Positions 1 through 11,050 of a stretch of DNA of 64,000 nucleotides are shown here, piece by piece (the stretch's first letter is position 1; every line of letters begins with the position of its first letter). The DNA lies in NCBI GenBank assembly GCA_965198325.1, contig CBDAPE010000015.1, forward strand, positions 248,001 to 312,000, written 5' to 3'. Position numbers and translations under genes: made by a program. Below the pieces are notes generated by a model that worked only from the letters and a program-made list of their open reading frames with translations, was not told the origin of the DNA and did not search any database. This stretch comes from CBDAPE01 sp965198325 (lineage in GTDB: Bacteria; Pseudomonadota; Alphaproteobacteria; UBA828; JAPUJA01).

Positions 1-570
1 GCTATGGAACGGCGAGAGCAAGAGCGCAAGCTTTATGCGCAGGCCGTCATTGGGCTCGAGCTCTAGGGCCCGACGGTAGCAATCACCCGCTTCCTCCAGG
101 CGGTCAACCACATGCAGGGTGTCGCCCAGATTATTGAGTGCCTCGACATAATCAGGTCGACTAGCCAGGGCTTTGCGGAAATTCGGGACCGCATCCTCGA
201 ACCGGCTCAGTCCCTGAAGAACAGCGCCCAAGTTGTTGTGGGCCTCGGCGTTGCCCGGATCAAGCGAGAGCGAGTAGTCGTAATGCTCGACCGCGGCATT
301 AAGCGAGCCCAATTCTTTGAGCACGTTGCCCAGATTGTTATGGAGGCCCGCATCGTTGGGCGCGAATTTCAGCGCCAAGCGGTAGGCATCGTTCGCCTCT
401 TCGAACAGACCGAGCCCGTCGAGGGCGGCGCCCAAATTATTGAGCACGCCCACATGGCGCGGATTTTGGCGCAAAATCTGCTTATAAAGCGCCTTCGCCA
501 ACACAAGGCTTCCCGCCTGGTGGTGTTCAACCGCTGTTTTGAAGAGTGCTTCGAGGTCGTCAATCTTCAC
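1..570 (-). CDS. TPR protein, probable N-terminus of a SPINDLY-type O-GlcNAc transferase (partial)
   Basis: The gene runs off the left edge, so only the first ~190 residues are visible. They form about five tetratricopeptide repeats, each with the signature pattern of N-N-L-G followed by a P-x-D/N-D turn (NNLGAAL, NNLGNVL, NNLGAVL, NNLGDTL). The segment after the last repeat (ELEPNDGLRIKLALLLSP) resembles the linker seen before the catalytic region of bacterial SPINDLY/OGT-like proteins, so a protein glycosyltransferase is likely; the catalytic domain itself is outside the window. The start is the GTG at 570, the only start codon after the in-frame stop near 603. The ~95 bp upstream is AT-rich, unlike its surroundings, and probably holds the promoter. 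Confidence 0.7.
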   Translation of the reverse strand, partial: MKIDDLEALFKTAVEHHQAGSLVLAKALYKQILRQNPRHVGVLNNLGAALDGLGLFEEANDAYRLALKFAPNDAGLHNNLGNVLKELGSLNAAVEHYDYSLSLDPGNAEAHNNLGAVLQGLSRFEDAVPNFRKALASRPDYVEALNNLGDTLHVVDRLEEAGDCYRRALELEPNDGLRIKLALLLSPFHS

Positions 571-667
571 CCTAGAATCACTGAGGAGCCTAGGAAGAAA
601 GTTTTAAAAATGAATTAAAGTAATAACTCGCGAGAGACCTAAAAATTCTCGAGATATGCCTTGCGAG

Positions 668-1435
668 TCAGGCGGATGAGGCGCTCAGATCGGCGGCGGC
701 GGCGGTCCGCAGGAGCGCCACGTCGCTTGCGGAGATCACCATATCGTAACCGTCGGCGAACAGCCGGGATGCATCGCGGACCGGCAGTGGAATCGAGCCC
801 AGCCATTTCCCGCTTGCCTTGATCCGGGCTTCGGCCTCGGCGATCAGCGCGGCAACCTCGGGATGCTCGACGTCGTCGAGATGACCGATGCTCGCCGCCA
901 GATCCGACGGTCCGATAAAAAGCATGTCGACCCCGTCGACCGCCGCAATCTCCGAGATATTCCGAACCGCCTCGTCGCTTTCGATCTGGGCGATGATCAA
1001 CAGGTTGTCGTGCCAGGCCTCGATATATTCGCTGCCGCGCGCACCATAATCGGAACAGCGAGTAATCTGGGTCGCGACGCTCCGGATCCCCTGGGGCGGA
1101 TATCGGCAGGCCGCAACCGCCGCGGCGGCTTCTTCGGCATTCTGCACATAGGGGACCATGATCCCGTGGGCTCCGGCATCGAGCGCCCGCTTGACGTACA
1201 CCGCGTCGTTCCAGGGAACGCGCATCAGGCAGGCGGTATCCGAACTCCCCGCCGCCTGCATCAGGGCTACAGCGTTCAGCAGATCACCGGGCCCGTGTTC
1301 GTGGTCGATCAGCACGCCGTCGTAACCGGCTTGGGCGATGATTTCCGCAGCGACCGGGCTGGACAGGTGCAGCCAGCAGACGCACGCCTTTTGCCCAGCC
1401 ACCAACCGGCGCTTGACGCGATTCTCAAATTGCAT
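668..1435 (-). CDS. HpcH/HpaI-family class II pyruvate aldolase
   Basis: Probable metal-dependent aldolase that cleaves 4-hydroxy-2-oxo acids to pyruvate plus an aldehyde, the family of HpaI, GarL and RhmA. The 255-residue length is typical. Catalytic residues known for HpaI line up well: His45 in IDHEHGP, Arg72 in MRVPW, metal ligands Glu152 in AQIES and Asp178 in FIGPSDLA; the RYPPQGIRS loop is also present. The ATG at 1435 has a strong Shine-Dalgarno (GGGGAGG, 6 nt spacing). The substrate cannot be told from sequence. It is transcribed divergently from a MarR regulator at 1667, and that regulator probably controls it through the palindrome between the two genes. Confidence 0.88.
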   Translation of the reverse strand: MQFENRVKRRLVAGQKACVCWLHLSSPVAAEIIAQAGYDGVLIDHEHGPGDLLNAVALMQAAGSSDTACLMRVPWNDAVYVKRALDAGAHGIMVPYVQNAEEAAAAVAACRYPPQGIRSVATQITRCSDYGARGSEYIEAWHDNLLIIAQIESDEAVRNISEIAAVDGVDMLFIGPSDLAASIGHLDDVEHPEVAALIAEAEARIKASGKWLGSIPLPVRDASRLFADGYDMVISASDVALLRTAAAADLSASSA

Positions 1436-1548
1436 GCCACGCCTCCCCGCCGCTGGCTCCGCCCGTCGGGACGGTCAGCCACCGCACCCTAGCACCGAGC
1501 GCCAAAGGGCGAAAGCGCTTGGCAGCCTCGACCGCACCATGATAGATA

Positions 1549-1570
1549 ATTCATTGCCATAGCAATTAAT
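1549..1570. promoter_or_regulatory. Palindromic operator candidate between aldolase and marR genes
   Basis: A 22-bp inverted repeat reads ATTCATTGC-CATA-GCAATTAAT, with one mismatched pair, in an AT-rich stretch inside the otherwise GC-rich divergent intergenic region. Size and symmetry fit a MarR-family dimer site (inferred). An overlapping TTAA-N6-TTAAC lies at 1567-1577 and is one base short of a CtrA box. Confidence 0.5.
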
Positions 1571-1666
1571 ATTCGTTAACCATATAAAACCGTTTTGTTG
1601 CAGCTGGTTACATCGTCTATGCCGATCAGGCATCGATCGGACATGAGCCAGACCGGGAGCCGATCA

Positions 1667-2146
1667 ATGGGCTATCACGTGATTCGGAAACCGCCGAGCG
1701 GAACATCCGTCAGCGAGGCTTCGAGCTTCGTGATCGACCAGAATCTCGGCCACCTGACCGCGATCGCCGCGCGTCTCTTCGGTCGGGCCCTGCAAGCGCG
1801 GATCAGCGATTACGGCGTGAGCGCGGGGCAATGGCCGCTTCTGCTGTTTTTGTGGGAGGAAGACGGCCTGAGCCAAAAGGAATTGAGCCGTCGCGTTCAG
1901 ATCGAGGAACCGACGACGGCACGGACGATCGACCGGATGGAGCGCGGCGGCCTAGTCCGGCGCGAGCGCAATCAGCGCGACCGCCGGCAGATCAATCTCA
2001 GGCTGACCGACCGCGGGATCGAGTTGCGCGACGACTTGATCCCCTGCGCCCAGGAGGTTAACGCGCGCGCAACACATGGCCTGTCCGACGAAGAAAAGGC
2101 CCGAGCCATCAGCTTGCTGCAGTATATCATCGCCCGCTTGGGCTAA
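1667..2146 (+). CDS. MarR-family transcriptional regulator
   Basis: Winged-helix MarR repressor/activator of 159 residues. The core shows the recognition region (LSQKELSRRVQIEEPTTART, followed by IDRMERGGLVRR) and the wing signature RNQRDRRQINLRLTDRG. The start at 1667 is chosen because it has GGGAG seven bases upstream; ATGs at 1595, 1619 and 1643 in the same frame would add up to 24 residues but have poorer ribosome sites. It is divergent from the HpcH/HpaI aldolase gene, a common arrangement for aromatic or hydroxy-acid catabolic regulators, so local autoregulation is likely. The ligand is unknown. Confidence 0.88.
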   Translation: MGYHVIRKPPSGTSVSEASSFVIDQNLGHLTAIAARLFGRALQARISDYGVSAGQWPLLLFLWEEDGLSQKELSRRVQIEEPTTARTIDRMERGGLVRRERNQRDRRQINLRLTDRGIELRDDLIPCAQEVNARATHGLSDEEKARAISLLQYIIARLG

Positions 2147-2157
2147 GCCGTCGGCCT

Positions 2158-3225
2158 CTAGCTGCCTTCAGGCAGGGTGAATATTTGGCCCGGATAGATC
2201 AAGTCGGGATCGCGGATCTGATCGAGGTTGGCCTCGAAGATCAGGGTATAGCGGATCCCGCCGCCATAGACGCGACGCGCGATGCGCCACAGGCTGTTGC
2301 CCGGCTGAACGACCACCAGGGTTTGGCCTGGAGCAAAGCTGGTTTCCTCAGGTGAAGCGCGCGAGACGGGTGTTTCGATCCGGGCGATCACCGTCCCGTC
2401 GGGTCCAAGTTCGTCGAGCCGCAGGGCGTAGATACCTGGCTCCAGGTGGCGATCTGGCGTAATCCGCCAGCGCCCATCTTCGTCGACCACAGCACTGCCG
2501 ATGGCTTCGTTATCGAGATAGGCCTGCACGGTTGACCCCGGATTGCCCCGACCGCCGAGCGTGAGAGCGCCATCGCCGCCGTAATCCAGGCTGTCGAGCG
2601 TAACGCCGGTAACAGGTTCGCCGGTGGCCGCTTCGCCCGGGACCTGAAGAACGGTGCTGCCCCCCTCGCCCTCGCGCGGCACGATCACCGCGAGCGCCTG
2701 TTCGCCCTCGCTCTCGCCTTCGGCAAACGCGCCTGACTCGGGAACGACGAGAATGACGACCTGATCAGAGTCGACGGTTTCCTCGCCCGGCAGTTTCGAC
2801 GACAGGGCGAATTCGTGGGTCCCGCTCGGCAGCGGCTCGCTGGGCAGCAGCACCCATTCGCCACGCTCGTCGGCCTTCACTGTGCCGAGCGGCGCTTCGC
2901 CGTCGAGCGTGACGGTAACCTCCGCACCCGGCGCGGCGCGGCCCGCGATGACCGCATCCCCGGTCGGGCTGATCCGAACGACGTCAAAGGTTGGCGGAAT
3001 AGGCGCGGCGGCCGCCTCTTCCCGAGGCGCTTCCCCGGCCGGCCCCTCGGCGGGAGCCGCGACGTCTTCGCCTGGAGCCGGCGTCTCGTCCGCCGTGTCC
3101 GCCTCGACCGCCGCATCCGGCGGCGCGCCGTCATTGCCCTTGAAGACCGTGAAGGCAAGACCGATCCCGAGACCCGCGGCGGCGATCAACCCAATGAAAA
3201 TCGTGATGTTGCGGCGCGAACCCAC
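2158..3225 (-). CDS. Membrane-anchored LysM domain protein with Ig-like repeats
   Basis: 355 residues. A hydrophobic segment at residues ~7-25 anchors the N-terminus in the membrane. An Ala/Glu/Pro-rich linker (to ~75) is followed by two Ig-like segments (around 80-165 with VVRISPTGDAVIAGRAAPG, and around 205-295 with GALTLGGRGNPGSTVQAY), then a C-terminal LysM domain at ~305-353 (VVVQPGNSLWRIARRVYGGG and IYPGQIFTLP). LysM binds peptidoglycan, so the protein probably tethers to the wall in the periplasm. This arrangement occurs in many alphaproteobacteria, but its physiological role is not established here. The end nearly meets the end of the convergent marR gene (11 bp gap). Confidence 0.8.
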   Translation of the reverse strand: MGSRRNITIFIGLIAAAGLGIGLAFTVFKGNDGAPPDAAVEADTADETPAPGEDVAAPAEGPAGEAPREEAAAAPIPPTFDVVRISPTGDAVIAGRAAPGAEVTVTLDGEAPLGTVKADERGEWVLLPSEPLPSGTHEFALSSKLPGEETVDSDQVVILVVPESGAFAEGESEGEQALAVIVPREGEGGSTVLQVPGEAATGEPVTGVTLDSLDYGGDGALTLGGRGNPGSTVQAYLDNEAIGSAVVDEDGRWRITPDRHLEPGIYALRLDELGPDGTVIARIETPVSRASPEETSFAPGQTLVVVQPGNSLWRIARRVYGGGIRYTLIFEANLDQIRDPDLIYPGQIFTLPEGS

Positions 3226-3371
3226 GGGCCCTCACAAATCGGTCATGAAAGAAACATACACCAGTAGGCCGAGTGCCGCCAAGCGATCCGTCGGAAAATC
3301 CTCATGAAACGAGGCCTTTCACGGCGGCGAAACGGATTCCGCCCGGATCGCGCCAGGGCCTTCGAGCAGGA

Positions 3372-4316
3372 TTACTCCGGCGACGCGCCCTCGGGCGCCG
3401 GCTTGCGCTCGACCCGGTGACGGATCGGAGCCACGCTTGCCAGATAGGCCGCCATCGCCGCCAAGTCGTCGGCCGTAAGGTGGCGGGTCCCATGGTCGAC
3501 GGTCTCGGCCATGAGGCCCTGCACGTCGTCGCCGTCGGGCGTGAAGCCCCGCCGGAGCAGGCGCACGACGTCGCGCTCGCTCCACTCGCCGATGCCGGTC
3601 TCGGGATCGGGCGTGATGTTGGGCGCGGGCTCGCCCTCGGAGCCGTCGGGCGAACCGGCAAACAGCCTGTCGTCGTCGAGCACGCCCAGAAATCCGCGCG
3701 GGGTGTGGCATTCGGAACAATGGCCGAGCGCGGTGATCAGATAGGCGCCCCGGTTCCATTCCGCCGAGCGCTCCGGGGTGGGTTCGAAGCGACCGGGTTC
3801 GAAACCGATCAGCTTCCAGACGCCCAGCAAAAAGCGCCAGCTGAACGGCCAGCTCAGGTCGTGGGACCGGTTCTCGCGATGGACCGGCGGGACCGAATCG
3901 AGGAACGCCTTGAGGTCGAACAGGTCCGCCTCCCGCACCCCGGTGTAGCTCGTGTAGGGGAACGCCGGATAATAGTGGCGTCCGTCGGGGGCCACGCCTT
4001 CGGTCATCGCCCGGACAAATTGCTCGGCGCTCCAGCCGCCGATACCGGTCTCGGGATCGGGCGTGATGTTGGGCGTATAGAAGCGTCCGAACTCGGTCTC
4101 CAGCGCCCGGCCGCCGGCGAGCCACGGTCCGTCGTTCGACCGGTCCGTGTGGCACGAATCGCAACCGCCCGCGTAGAACATGTATTGACCGCGCACGATG
4201 GTCTCGTCGTCGGCCGCCCGGACGGGCATCGCGCCCGCACCTCCCACCAGCAGGAGTACGCCGGCCAGGGCGGCGATGCGCCGCCGGTTCGCGCCCGGTG
4301 CGGCTTTGCGCCGCAC
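3372..4316 (-). CDS. Dihaem cytochrome c
   Basis: 314 residues with an N-terminal signal sequence (cleavage near PVRAA, residue ~34) and two class I cytochrome c domains, each with a CxxCH haem site: CDSCH at 52-56 and CSECH at 200-204. Both halves contain the phrase NITPDPETGIG, so the protein looks like an internal duplication of the type found in cytochrome subunits of membrane-bound alcohol, aldehyde or gluconate dehydrogenases. No dehydrogenase subunit is adjacent. It follows the cytochrome c' gene by 6 bp on the same strand, so the two are probably co-transcribed and may pass electrons together in the periplasm. Confidence 0.82.
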   Translation of the reverse strand: MRRKAAPGANRRRIAALAGVLLLVGGAGAMPVRAADDETIVRGQYMFYAGGCDSCHTDRSNDGPWLAGGRALETEFGRFYTPNITPDPETGIGGWSAEQFVRAMTEGVAPDGRHYYPAFPYTSYTGVREADLFDLKAFLDSVPPVHRENRSHDLSWPFSWRFLLGVWKLIGFEPGRFEPTPERSAEWNRGAYLITALGHCSECHTPRGFLGVLDDDRLFAGSPDGSEGEPAPNITPDPETGIGEWSERDVVRLLRRGFTPDGDDVQGLMAETVDHGTRHLTADDLAAMAAYLASVAPIRHRVERKPAPEGASPE

Positions 4317-4322
4317 GGGGCC

Positions 4323-4787
4323 CTAATCCTTCTTCACGCGGAACGGCTTGTGGCAACCGCCGCAGGCGTCGCCGACGGCCCCGGCAGCGACGCCGATCGC
4401 ACCCATGTCGCCGCCCTCGGCCGCCGCGGCGAGTCCGGCGCTGGCGGTGGCCAGCGACTCCGCAGCCGCAACGAACTTCTCCCATTGCTGCCAAATCTCG
4501 GGCTTGGCTCGGCTGTCCTTGCCCTGCGTCCCCTCGGGGAAGATGTCGGGGATCATCCCGGCCATCATTTCCATCGCGTTGGCGTGACCGGCGATATGGC
4601 CGCTATAGGAGACATGGCCGTCGAGGATGTCGAAGACGGCACTGATGTGACTGCCGAGCGATTTCATCACATGGCCGCGGTAGGTCAGCAGAGCCTCGGA
4701 GTCGTCGGCGCGGGCCGGGTTGGCGGCGAAGGCGGCGAGCGCGACGGCGCCGACCACCAGGATCGAGGCGATGGAACGGATTATCAT
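4323..4787 (-). CDS. Cytochrome c' / c-556 family protein
   Basis: 154-residue periplasmic cytochrome of the four-helix-bundle class II type. It has a signal peptide (ending near ANPARA, residue ~27) and a single C-terminal haem motif CGGCH at 142-146, the position diagnostic for this family. Met41 in the first helix (YRGHVMKS) sits where the c-556 type has its axial ligand, so the haem may be six-coordinate rather than the gas-binding five-coordinate c' type; this is inferred. It is the first gene of a two-gene operon with the dihaem cytochrome downstream, and is divergent from the LOG-family gene at 4951. Confidence 0.85.
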   Translation of the reverse strand: MIIRSIASILVVGAVALAAFAANPARADDSEALLTYRGHVMKSLGSHISAVFDILDGHVSYSGHIAGHANAMEMMAGMIPDIFPEGTQGKDSRAKPEIWQQWEKFVAAAESLATASAGLAAAAEGGDMGAIGVAAGAVGDACGGCHKPFRVKKD

Positions 4788-4950
4788 GTCGGTGTGTCCT
4801 CTCGTTTGTCGTTTTGATAGCGTGTACTCTCACCCCGAACGCTACCCTGCAAAACCCTCGGACGTAAAGACGACAGCCGACCACCCGATTGGCGTGCGGG
4901 CGGAGCGCCCACGATGCTAGACTGGCCGCGCCCCGAATCCGGAGAAATTC

Positions 4951-5535
4951 ATGACCGTCCTACGCTCACTCGCCGTCTTCTGCGGCTCGTCCGTCGGCAT
5001 CGACCCGGTGCACCGCGCGGCTGCCGAGCAACTGGGCCAAGCACTCGCCGAGCGCAAGATTCGCCTGGTCTATGGCGGCGGCGGGATCGGCCTGATGGGC
5101 GTATTGGCCGATGCCGCACTCGCCGCGGGCGGCGAGGCTGTCGGCGTCATCCCCGAGCATCTGCTCCGCCTCGAAGTCGGCCATACGGGCTTGAGCGAAT
5201 TGATCACCGTCGCGACCATGCACGAGCGCAAGCAACGCATGTTCGATCTCGCCGATGGCTTCGCCGTGCTGCCGGGCGGGCTCGGCAGTCTGGACGAGAC
5301 GTTCGAAATTCTGACCTGGCGGCTGCTGCACCTGCACGACAAGCCGATCGTGGTGATCGACGAAGCGGGCTACTGGCAGCCTCTTCTGGCCCTGATCGAT
5401 CACGCGATTTCAGCCGGGTTCGCAAGCGAGACCGCACGGGACCACTTCGCGGTGGCTGAAGGCGTCGAGACTGCGCTGACTCTTCTGGCGGCAGCGCCCG
5501 CACCGACCAGCGAGGCTCATCCCGAGCGGTTCTGA
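4951..5535 (+). CDS. LOG-family nucleoside monophosphate phosphoribohydrolase (TIGR00730)
   Basis: 194-residue Rossmann-fold protein of the LOG (Lonely Guy) family. Members remove the ribose-phosphate from cytokinin nucleotides or hydrolyse AMP/pyrimidine nucleotides. Family motifs are visible: CGSSVG at the N-terminus, YGGGGIGLMG at ~44-53, the MHERK arginine/glutamate segment at ~90, and PGGLGSLDETFE (the PGGxGTxxE motif) at ~108-119. ATG at 4951 is preceded by GGAG. In free-living bacteria the role is mostly nucleotide salvage, although cytokinin production cannot be excluded. Confidence 0.88.
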   Translation: MTVLRSLAVFCGSSVGIDPVHRAAAEQLGQALAERKIRLVYGGGGIGLMGVLADAALAAGGEAVGVIPEHLLRLEVGHTGLSELITVATMHERKQRMFDLADGFAVLPGGLGSLDETFEILTWRLLHLHDKPIVVIDEAGYWQPLLALIDHAISAGFASETARDHFAVAEGVETALTLLAAAPAPTSEAHPERF

Positions 5536-5637
5536 GAACGATTTCAACGCACGGCTTGCGTGGTGGAGCGGCGATGATATGGTGCCGCCCGCCGGAAGTC
5601 CGCCGGCGCGCACCCGCCGAGCGGGAGGAGATCGAGC

Positions 5638-6852
5638 ATGACGAAAATCAAGGCCGCCAATCCTGTGGTGGAGATCGACGGCGATGAAATGACACGGATC
5701 ATCTGGCACTGGATCAAAGAGCGGCTGATCCTGCGCTACCTCGAAATCGGAATCGATTATTACGACCTCGCCATCGAGAATCGGGACGCGACGGACGATC
5801 AGGTGACCATCGATGCGGCAGAGGCAATTCAGCGCCACGGGGTCGGCGTCAAATGCGCGACCATCACGCCCGACGAGGCGCGGGTCGAGGAGTTCGGCCT
5901 GAAGAAAATGTGGCGCTCGCCCAACGGCACGATTCGCAACATCCTCGGGGGTACGGTGTTCCGTGAGCCGATCATATGCTCGAACGTGCCCCGTCTCGTG
6001 CCCGGCTGGACCGAACCGATCGTGATCGGTCGTCACGCCTACGGCGACCAGTACCGGGCGACCGACTTCCGCGTGCCCGGCCCTGGCCGACTTACCATGC
6101 GGTTCGCACCCGCGGACGGCGGTGAGCCGACCGAATATGAAGTGTTCGAGTTTCCGGAGTCGGGTGTGGGGCTCGGCATGTACAACCTCGACGAGTCGAT
6201 CCGCGGCTTCGCCCGGGCCTGCCTGAATTATGGCCTACAGCGGGGCTGGCCGGTTTACCTGTCGACCAAGAATACGATCCTCAAGGCTTATGACGGCCGC
6301 TTCAAGGACCTCTTTCAGGAGGTCTTCGAAGCGGAGTTCAAGGCCGAATTCGAGACTGCCGGGATTACTTACGAGCACCGGCTGATCGACGACATGGTCG
6401 CCGCGGCCCTGAAATGGAGCGGTGGCTTCGTCTGGGCCTGCAAGAACTATGACGGGGACGTGCAGTCGGACACCCTCGCCCAAGGCTTCGGCTCGCTCGG
6501 CCTGATGACCTCGGTGCTGATGACGCCGGATGGCAAGACGGTGGAGGCGGAGGCCGCCCACGGCACCGTGACCCGTCACTACCGCCAGCATCAAGCCGGC
6601 GAGGAAACTTCGACCAATCCGATCGCCTCGATCTTCGCATGGACCCGCGGACTCTATTCCCGCGGCAAGTTCGACGGCACGCCCGACGTGCAGCGCTTCG
6701 CCGAGACGCTGGAAAGGGTCTGCGTCGATTGCGTCGAGAGCGGCAGGATGACCAAGGATCTGGCGCTACTGGTCGGTCCCGATCAGGCCTGGATGAATAC
6801 CAGCGATTTCTTCAGCGCGATCGACGACGGGCTCAAGGCTGCGCTGGATTAG
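5638..6852 (+). CDS. icd: Isocitrate dehydrogenase (NADP+), dimeric type
   Basis: 404 residues, the length of the homodimeric eukaryotic-like IDH found in alphaproteobacteria. It catalyses oxidative decarboxylation of isocitrate to 2-oxoglutarate in the TCA cycle. Diagnostic segments: EIDGDEMTRIIW at the N-terminus, the substrate-binding SPNGTIRN, the catalytic lysine region TKNTILKAYDGRFKD, the metal-binding LIDDMVA, and the cofactor segment EAAHGTVTRHYR. The ribosome site GGGAGGAG precedes ATG 5638. The neighbouring alaS is convergent, with the two stop codons 11 bp apart. Confidence 0.97.
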   Translation: MTKIKAANPVVEIDGDEMTRIIWHWIKERLILRYLEIGIDYYDLAIENRDATDDQVTIDAAEAIQRHGVGVKCATITPDEARVEEFGLKKMWRSPNGTIRNILGGTVFREPIICSNVPRLVPGWTEPIVIGRHAYGDQYRATDFRVPGPGRLTMRFAPADGGEPTEYEVFEFPESGVGLGMYNLDESIRGFARACLNYGLQRGWPVYLSTKNTILKAYDGRFKDLFQEVFEAEFKAEFETAGITYEHRLIDDMVAAALKWSGGFVWACKNYDGDVQSDTLAQGFGSLGLMTSVLMTPDGKTVEAEAAHGTVTRHYRQHQAGEETSTNPIASIFAWTRGLYSRGKFDGTPDVQRFAETLERVCVDCVESGRMTKDLALLVGPDQAWMNTSDFFSAIDDGLKAALD

Positions 6853-6863
6853 AGAGCGGCGGC

Positions 6864-9506
<2,643 letters not shown>

Positions 9507-9665
9507 GGCCTTCAAACCGGGGATTCACCGCGTCGTCGCCCGCTTTTACCGTTTGCCCGGGAGCCTGTCCAGCGGACGCGCGTGGCCCCTCGTCTTACGG
9601 CAAAATGATAACCGGGGCGATCGGAGCAGGACACCGTGCGCCGGGCCTGGGCCGGACAGGACGAC

Positions 9666-9693
9666 GCCTCGCGCTCTGATCGGAGCACGAGGC
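9666..9693. terminator. Hairpin between recA and alaS, probable terminator
   Basis: An 11-bp stem (GCCTCGCGCTC paired with GAGCACGAGGC, one G-U/A-C wobble position) encloses a six-base loop. It lies ~55 bp downstream of the recA stop. No clear T-run follows on the minus strand, so intrinsic termination is likely but unproven. Confidence 0.45.
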
Positions 9694-9748
9694 GGGAGTC
9701 GGGACCGGGGAGGGCGCTGCCCGGGGGCGGGACGGACAGCGTCTTTAA

Positions 9749-10846
9749 TCAGGCCTCTTCGCTCAAAGCCCCGTCGCCATCGTCGTCGGCCGTAACCTCG
9801 GGCGGATTGATGATCGCGTCGACCACGAGGCCCGCGTTTTCGCGGATCGCCCGCTCGAGAGAATCCGCCGCCTGCGGGTTGTCGTGAAGATACTGCTTGA
9901 CGTTTTCCCGGCCCTGGCCGATCCGCTCGCCGGCGTAGGAAAACCAGGAGCCGGACTTCTCGACGAGGCCGGCGGCCACCCCGAGATCGATCAGCTCGCC
10001 GGCATGGGAGATGCCCCTGCCGTAGAGGATGTCGAACTCAACGGTGCGGAAGGGCGGTGCGACCTTGTTCTTGACCACCTTGACCCGGGTCTGGTTGCCG
10101 ATGATCTCGTCGCGATCCTTGAGCGCGCCGATGCGCCGGATATCGAGCCGCACCGAGGCATAGAACTTGAGCGCGTTGCCGCCGCTGGTAGTCTCTGGGC
10201 TGCCGAACATGACGCCGATCTTCATTCGGATCTGGTTGATGAAGATGACCGTGCAGTTGGACTTGGAGATCGAGGCTGTGAGCTTGCGCAGGGCCTGGCT
10301 CATCAGCCGGGCCTGCAGGCCGACATGGGTATCGCCCATCTCGCCCTCGAGCTCCGCCCGAGGAACCAGCGCGGCGACGCTGTCGACCACGACGACGTCG
10401 ACGGCGCCGGAGCGGACCAGGGTGTCGGTGATCTCGAGCGCCTGCTCGCCCGCGTCGGGCTGGGATATCAGCAGTTCCTCGGTATCGACGCCGAGTTTCT
10501 TGGCGTAACCCGGATCGAGCGCGTGCTCGGCATCGACGAAGGCGCAGATGCCGCCCATGGTCTGGGCCTGAGCGACGATGTGAAGGGCCAGTGTCGTCTT
10601 GCCGGAGCTTTCAGGGCCGTAGATCTCGACGACCCGACCCCGGGGTACACCACCGATGCCAAGCGCGATGTCGAGCCCCAGGGAGCCCGTGGAAATCGCC
10701 TCGATCTGGACCGCGGTGTCGCGTTGACCGAGCTTCATGACCGAACCCTTGCCGAAGGATCGCTCGATTTGTCCGATCGCGGCGTCCAGCGCTTTCTGCT
10801 TGTCCATGTCGTCCTGTTCGACCAAACGGAGTGCTGCTTCCGACAT
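9749..10846 (-). CDS. recA: Recombinase RecA
   Basis: 365 residues. RecA polymerises on single-stranded DNA to drive strand exchange and stimulates LexA self-cleavage. Visible signatures: Walker A GPESSGKTTLALH, the segment following it (FVDAEHALDPGYAKKLGVD), Walker B VVVDSVAAL, loop L2 region with INQIRMKIGVMFGSPETTSGG and the ALKFYASVRLDIRR motif. The acidic C-tail (ADDDGDGALSEEA) is typical. ATG 10846 has GAAGGG upstream. The AT-rich region upstream (10850-10990) contains a candidate promoter and a GAAC/GTTC dyad that may be its SOS operator. Confidence 0.98.
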   Translation of the reverse strand: MSEAALRLVEQDDMDKQKALDAAIGQIERSFGKGSVMKLGQRDTAVQIEAISTGSLGLDIALGIGGVPRGRVVEIYGPESSGKTTLALHIVAQAQTMGGICAFVDAEHALDPGYAKKLGVDTEELLISQPDAGEQALEITDTLVRSGAVDVVVVDSVAALVPRAELEGEMGDTHVGLQARLMSQALRKLTASISKSNCTVIFINQIRMKIGVMFGSPETTSGGNALKFYASVRLDIRRIGALKDRDEIIGNQTRVKVVKNKVAPPFRTVEFDILYGRGISHAGELIDLGVAAGLVEKSGSWFSYAGERIGQGRENVKQYLHDNPQAADSLERAIRENAGLVVDAIINPPEVTADDDGDGALSEEA

Positions 10847-10904
10847 CGTCTGACCCTTCCTCTTATTTCACAGCCCCACAGGGAATTCAATCAAGCTATC
10901 GATG

Positions 10905-10927
10905 GAACATATGTACATGGTTTGTTC
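10905..10927. promoter_or_regulatory. Possible SOS operator upstream of recA
   Basis: GAAC and GTTC half-sites face each other 15 bases apart, with a central ATGTACAT palindrome, about 60 bp before the recA start. On the minus strand TTGTTA-N17-TTAATT just upstream could be the promoter. This is not the usual alphaproteobacterial GTTC-N7-GTTC box, so the assignment is tentative. Confidence 0.3.
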
Positions 10928-11050
10928 GATTTTGCAATTAAATTTGTACTGCGTTGATTAACAACGATAAAATGTCTTAATATTCACGCTATGTTCTGGT
11001 TATTTCGACAGGGAGACCGATAAGCCGAACAGACCCGGGCGCGAATTGCC

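Noticed and set aside
1567..1577. CtrA box in the aldolase-marR intergenic region
   Set aside because: TTAA and TTAAC are separated by six bases instead of seven, so it does not match the CtrA spacing.
3273..4817. 514-codon plus-strand open frame across the cytochrome genes
   Set aside because: The minus strand holds two cytochromes with signal peptides and CxxCH motifs; the plus-strand frame is a shadow.
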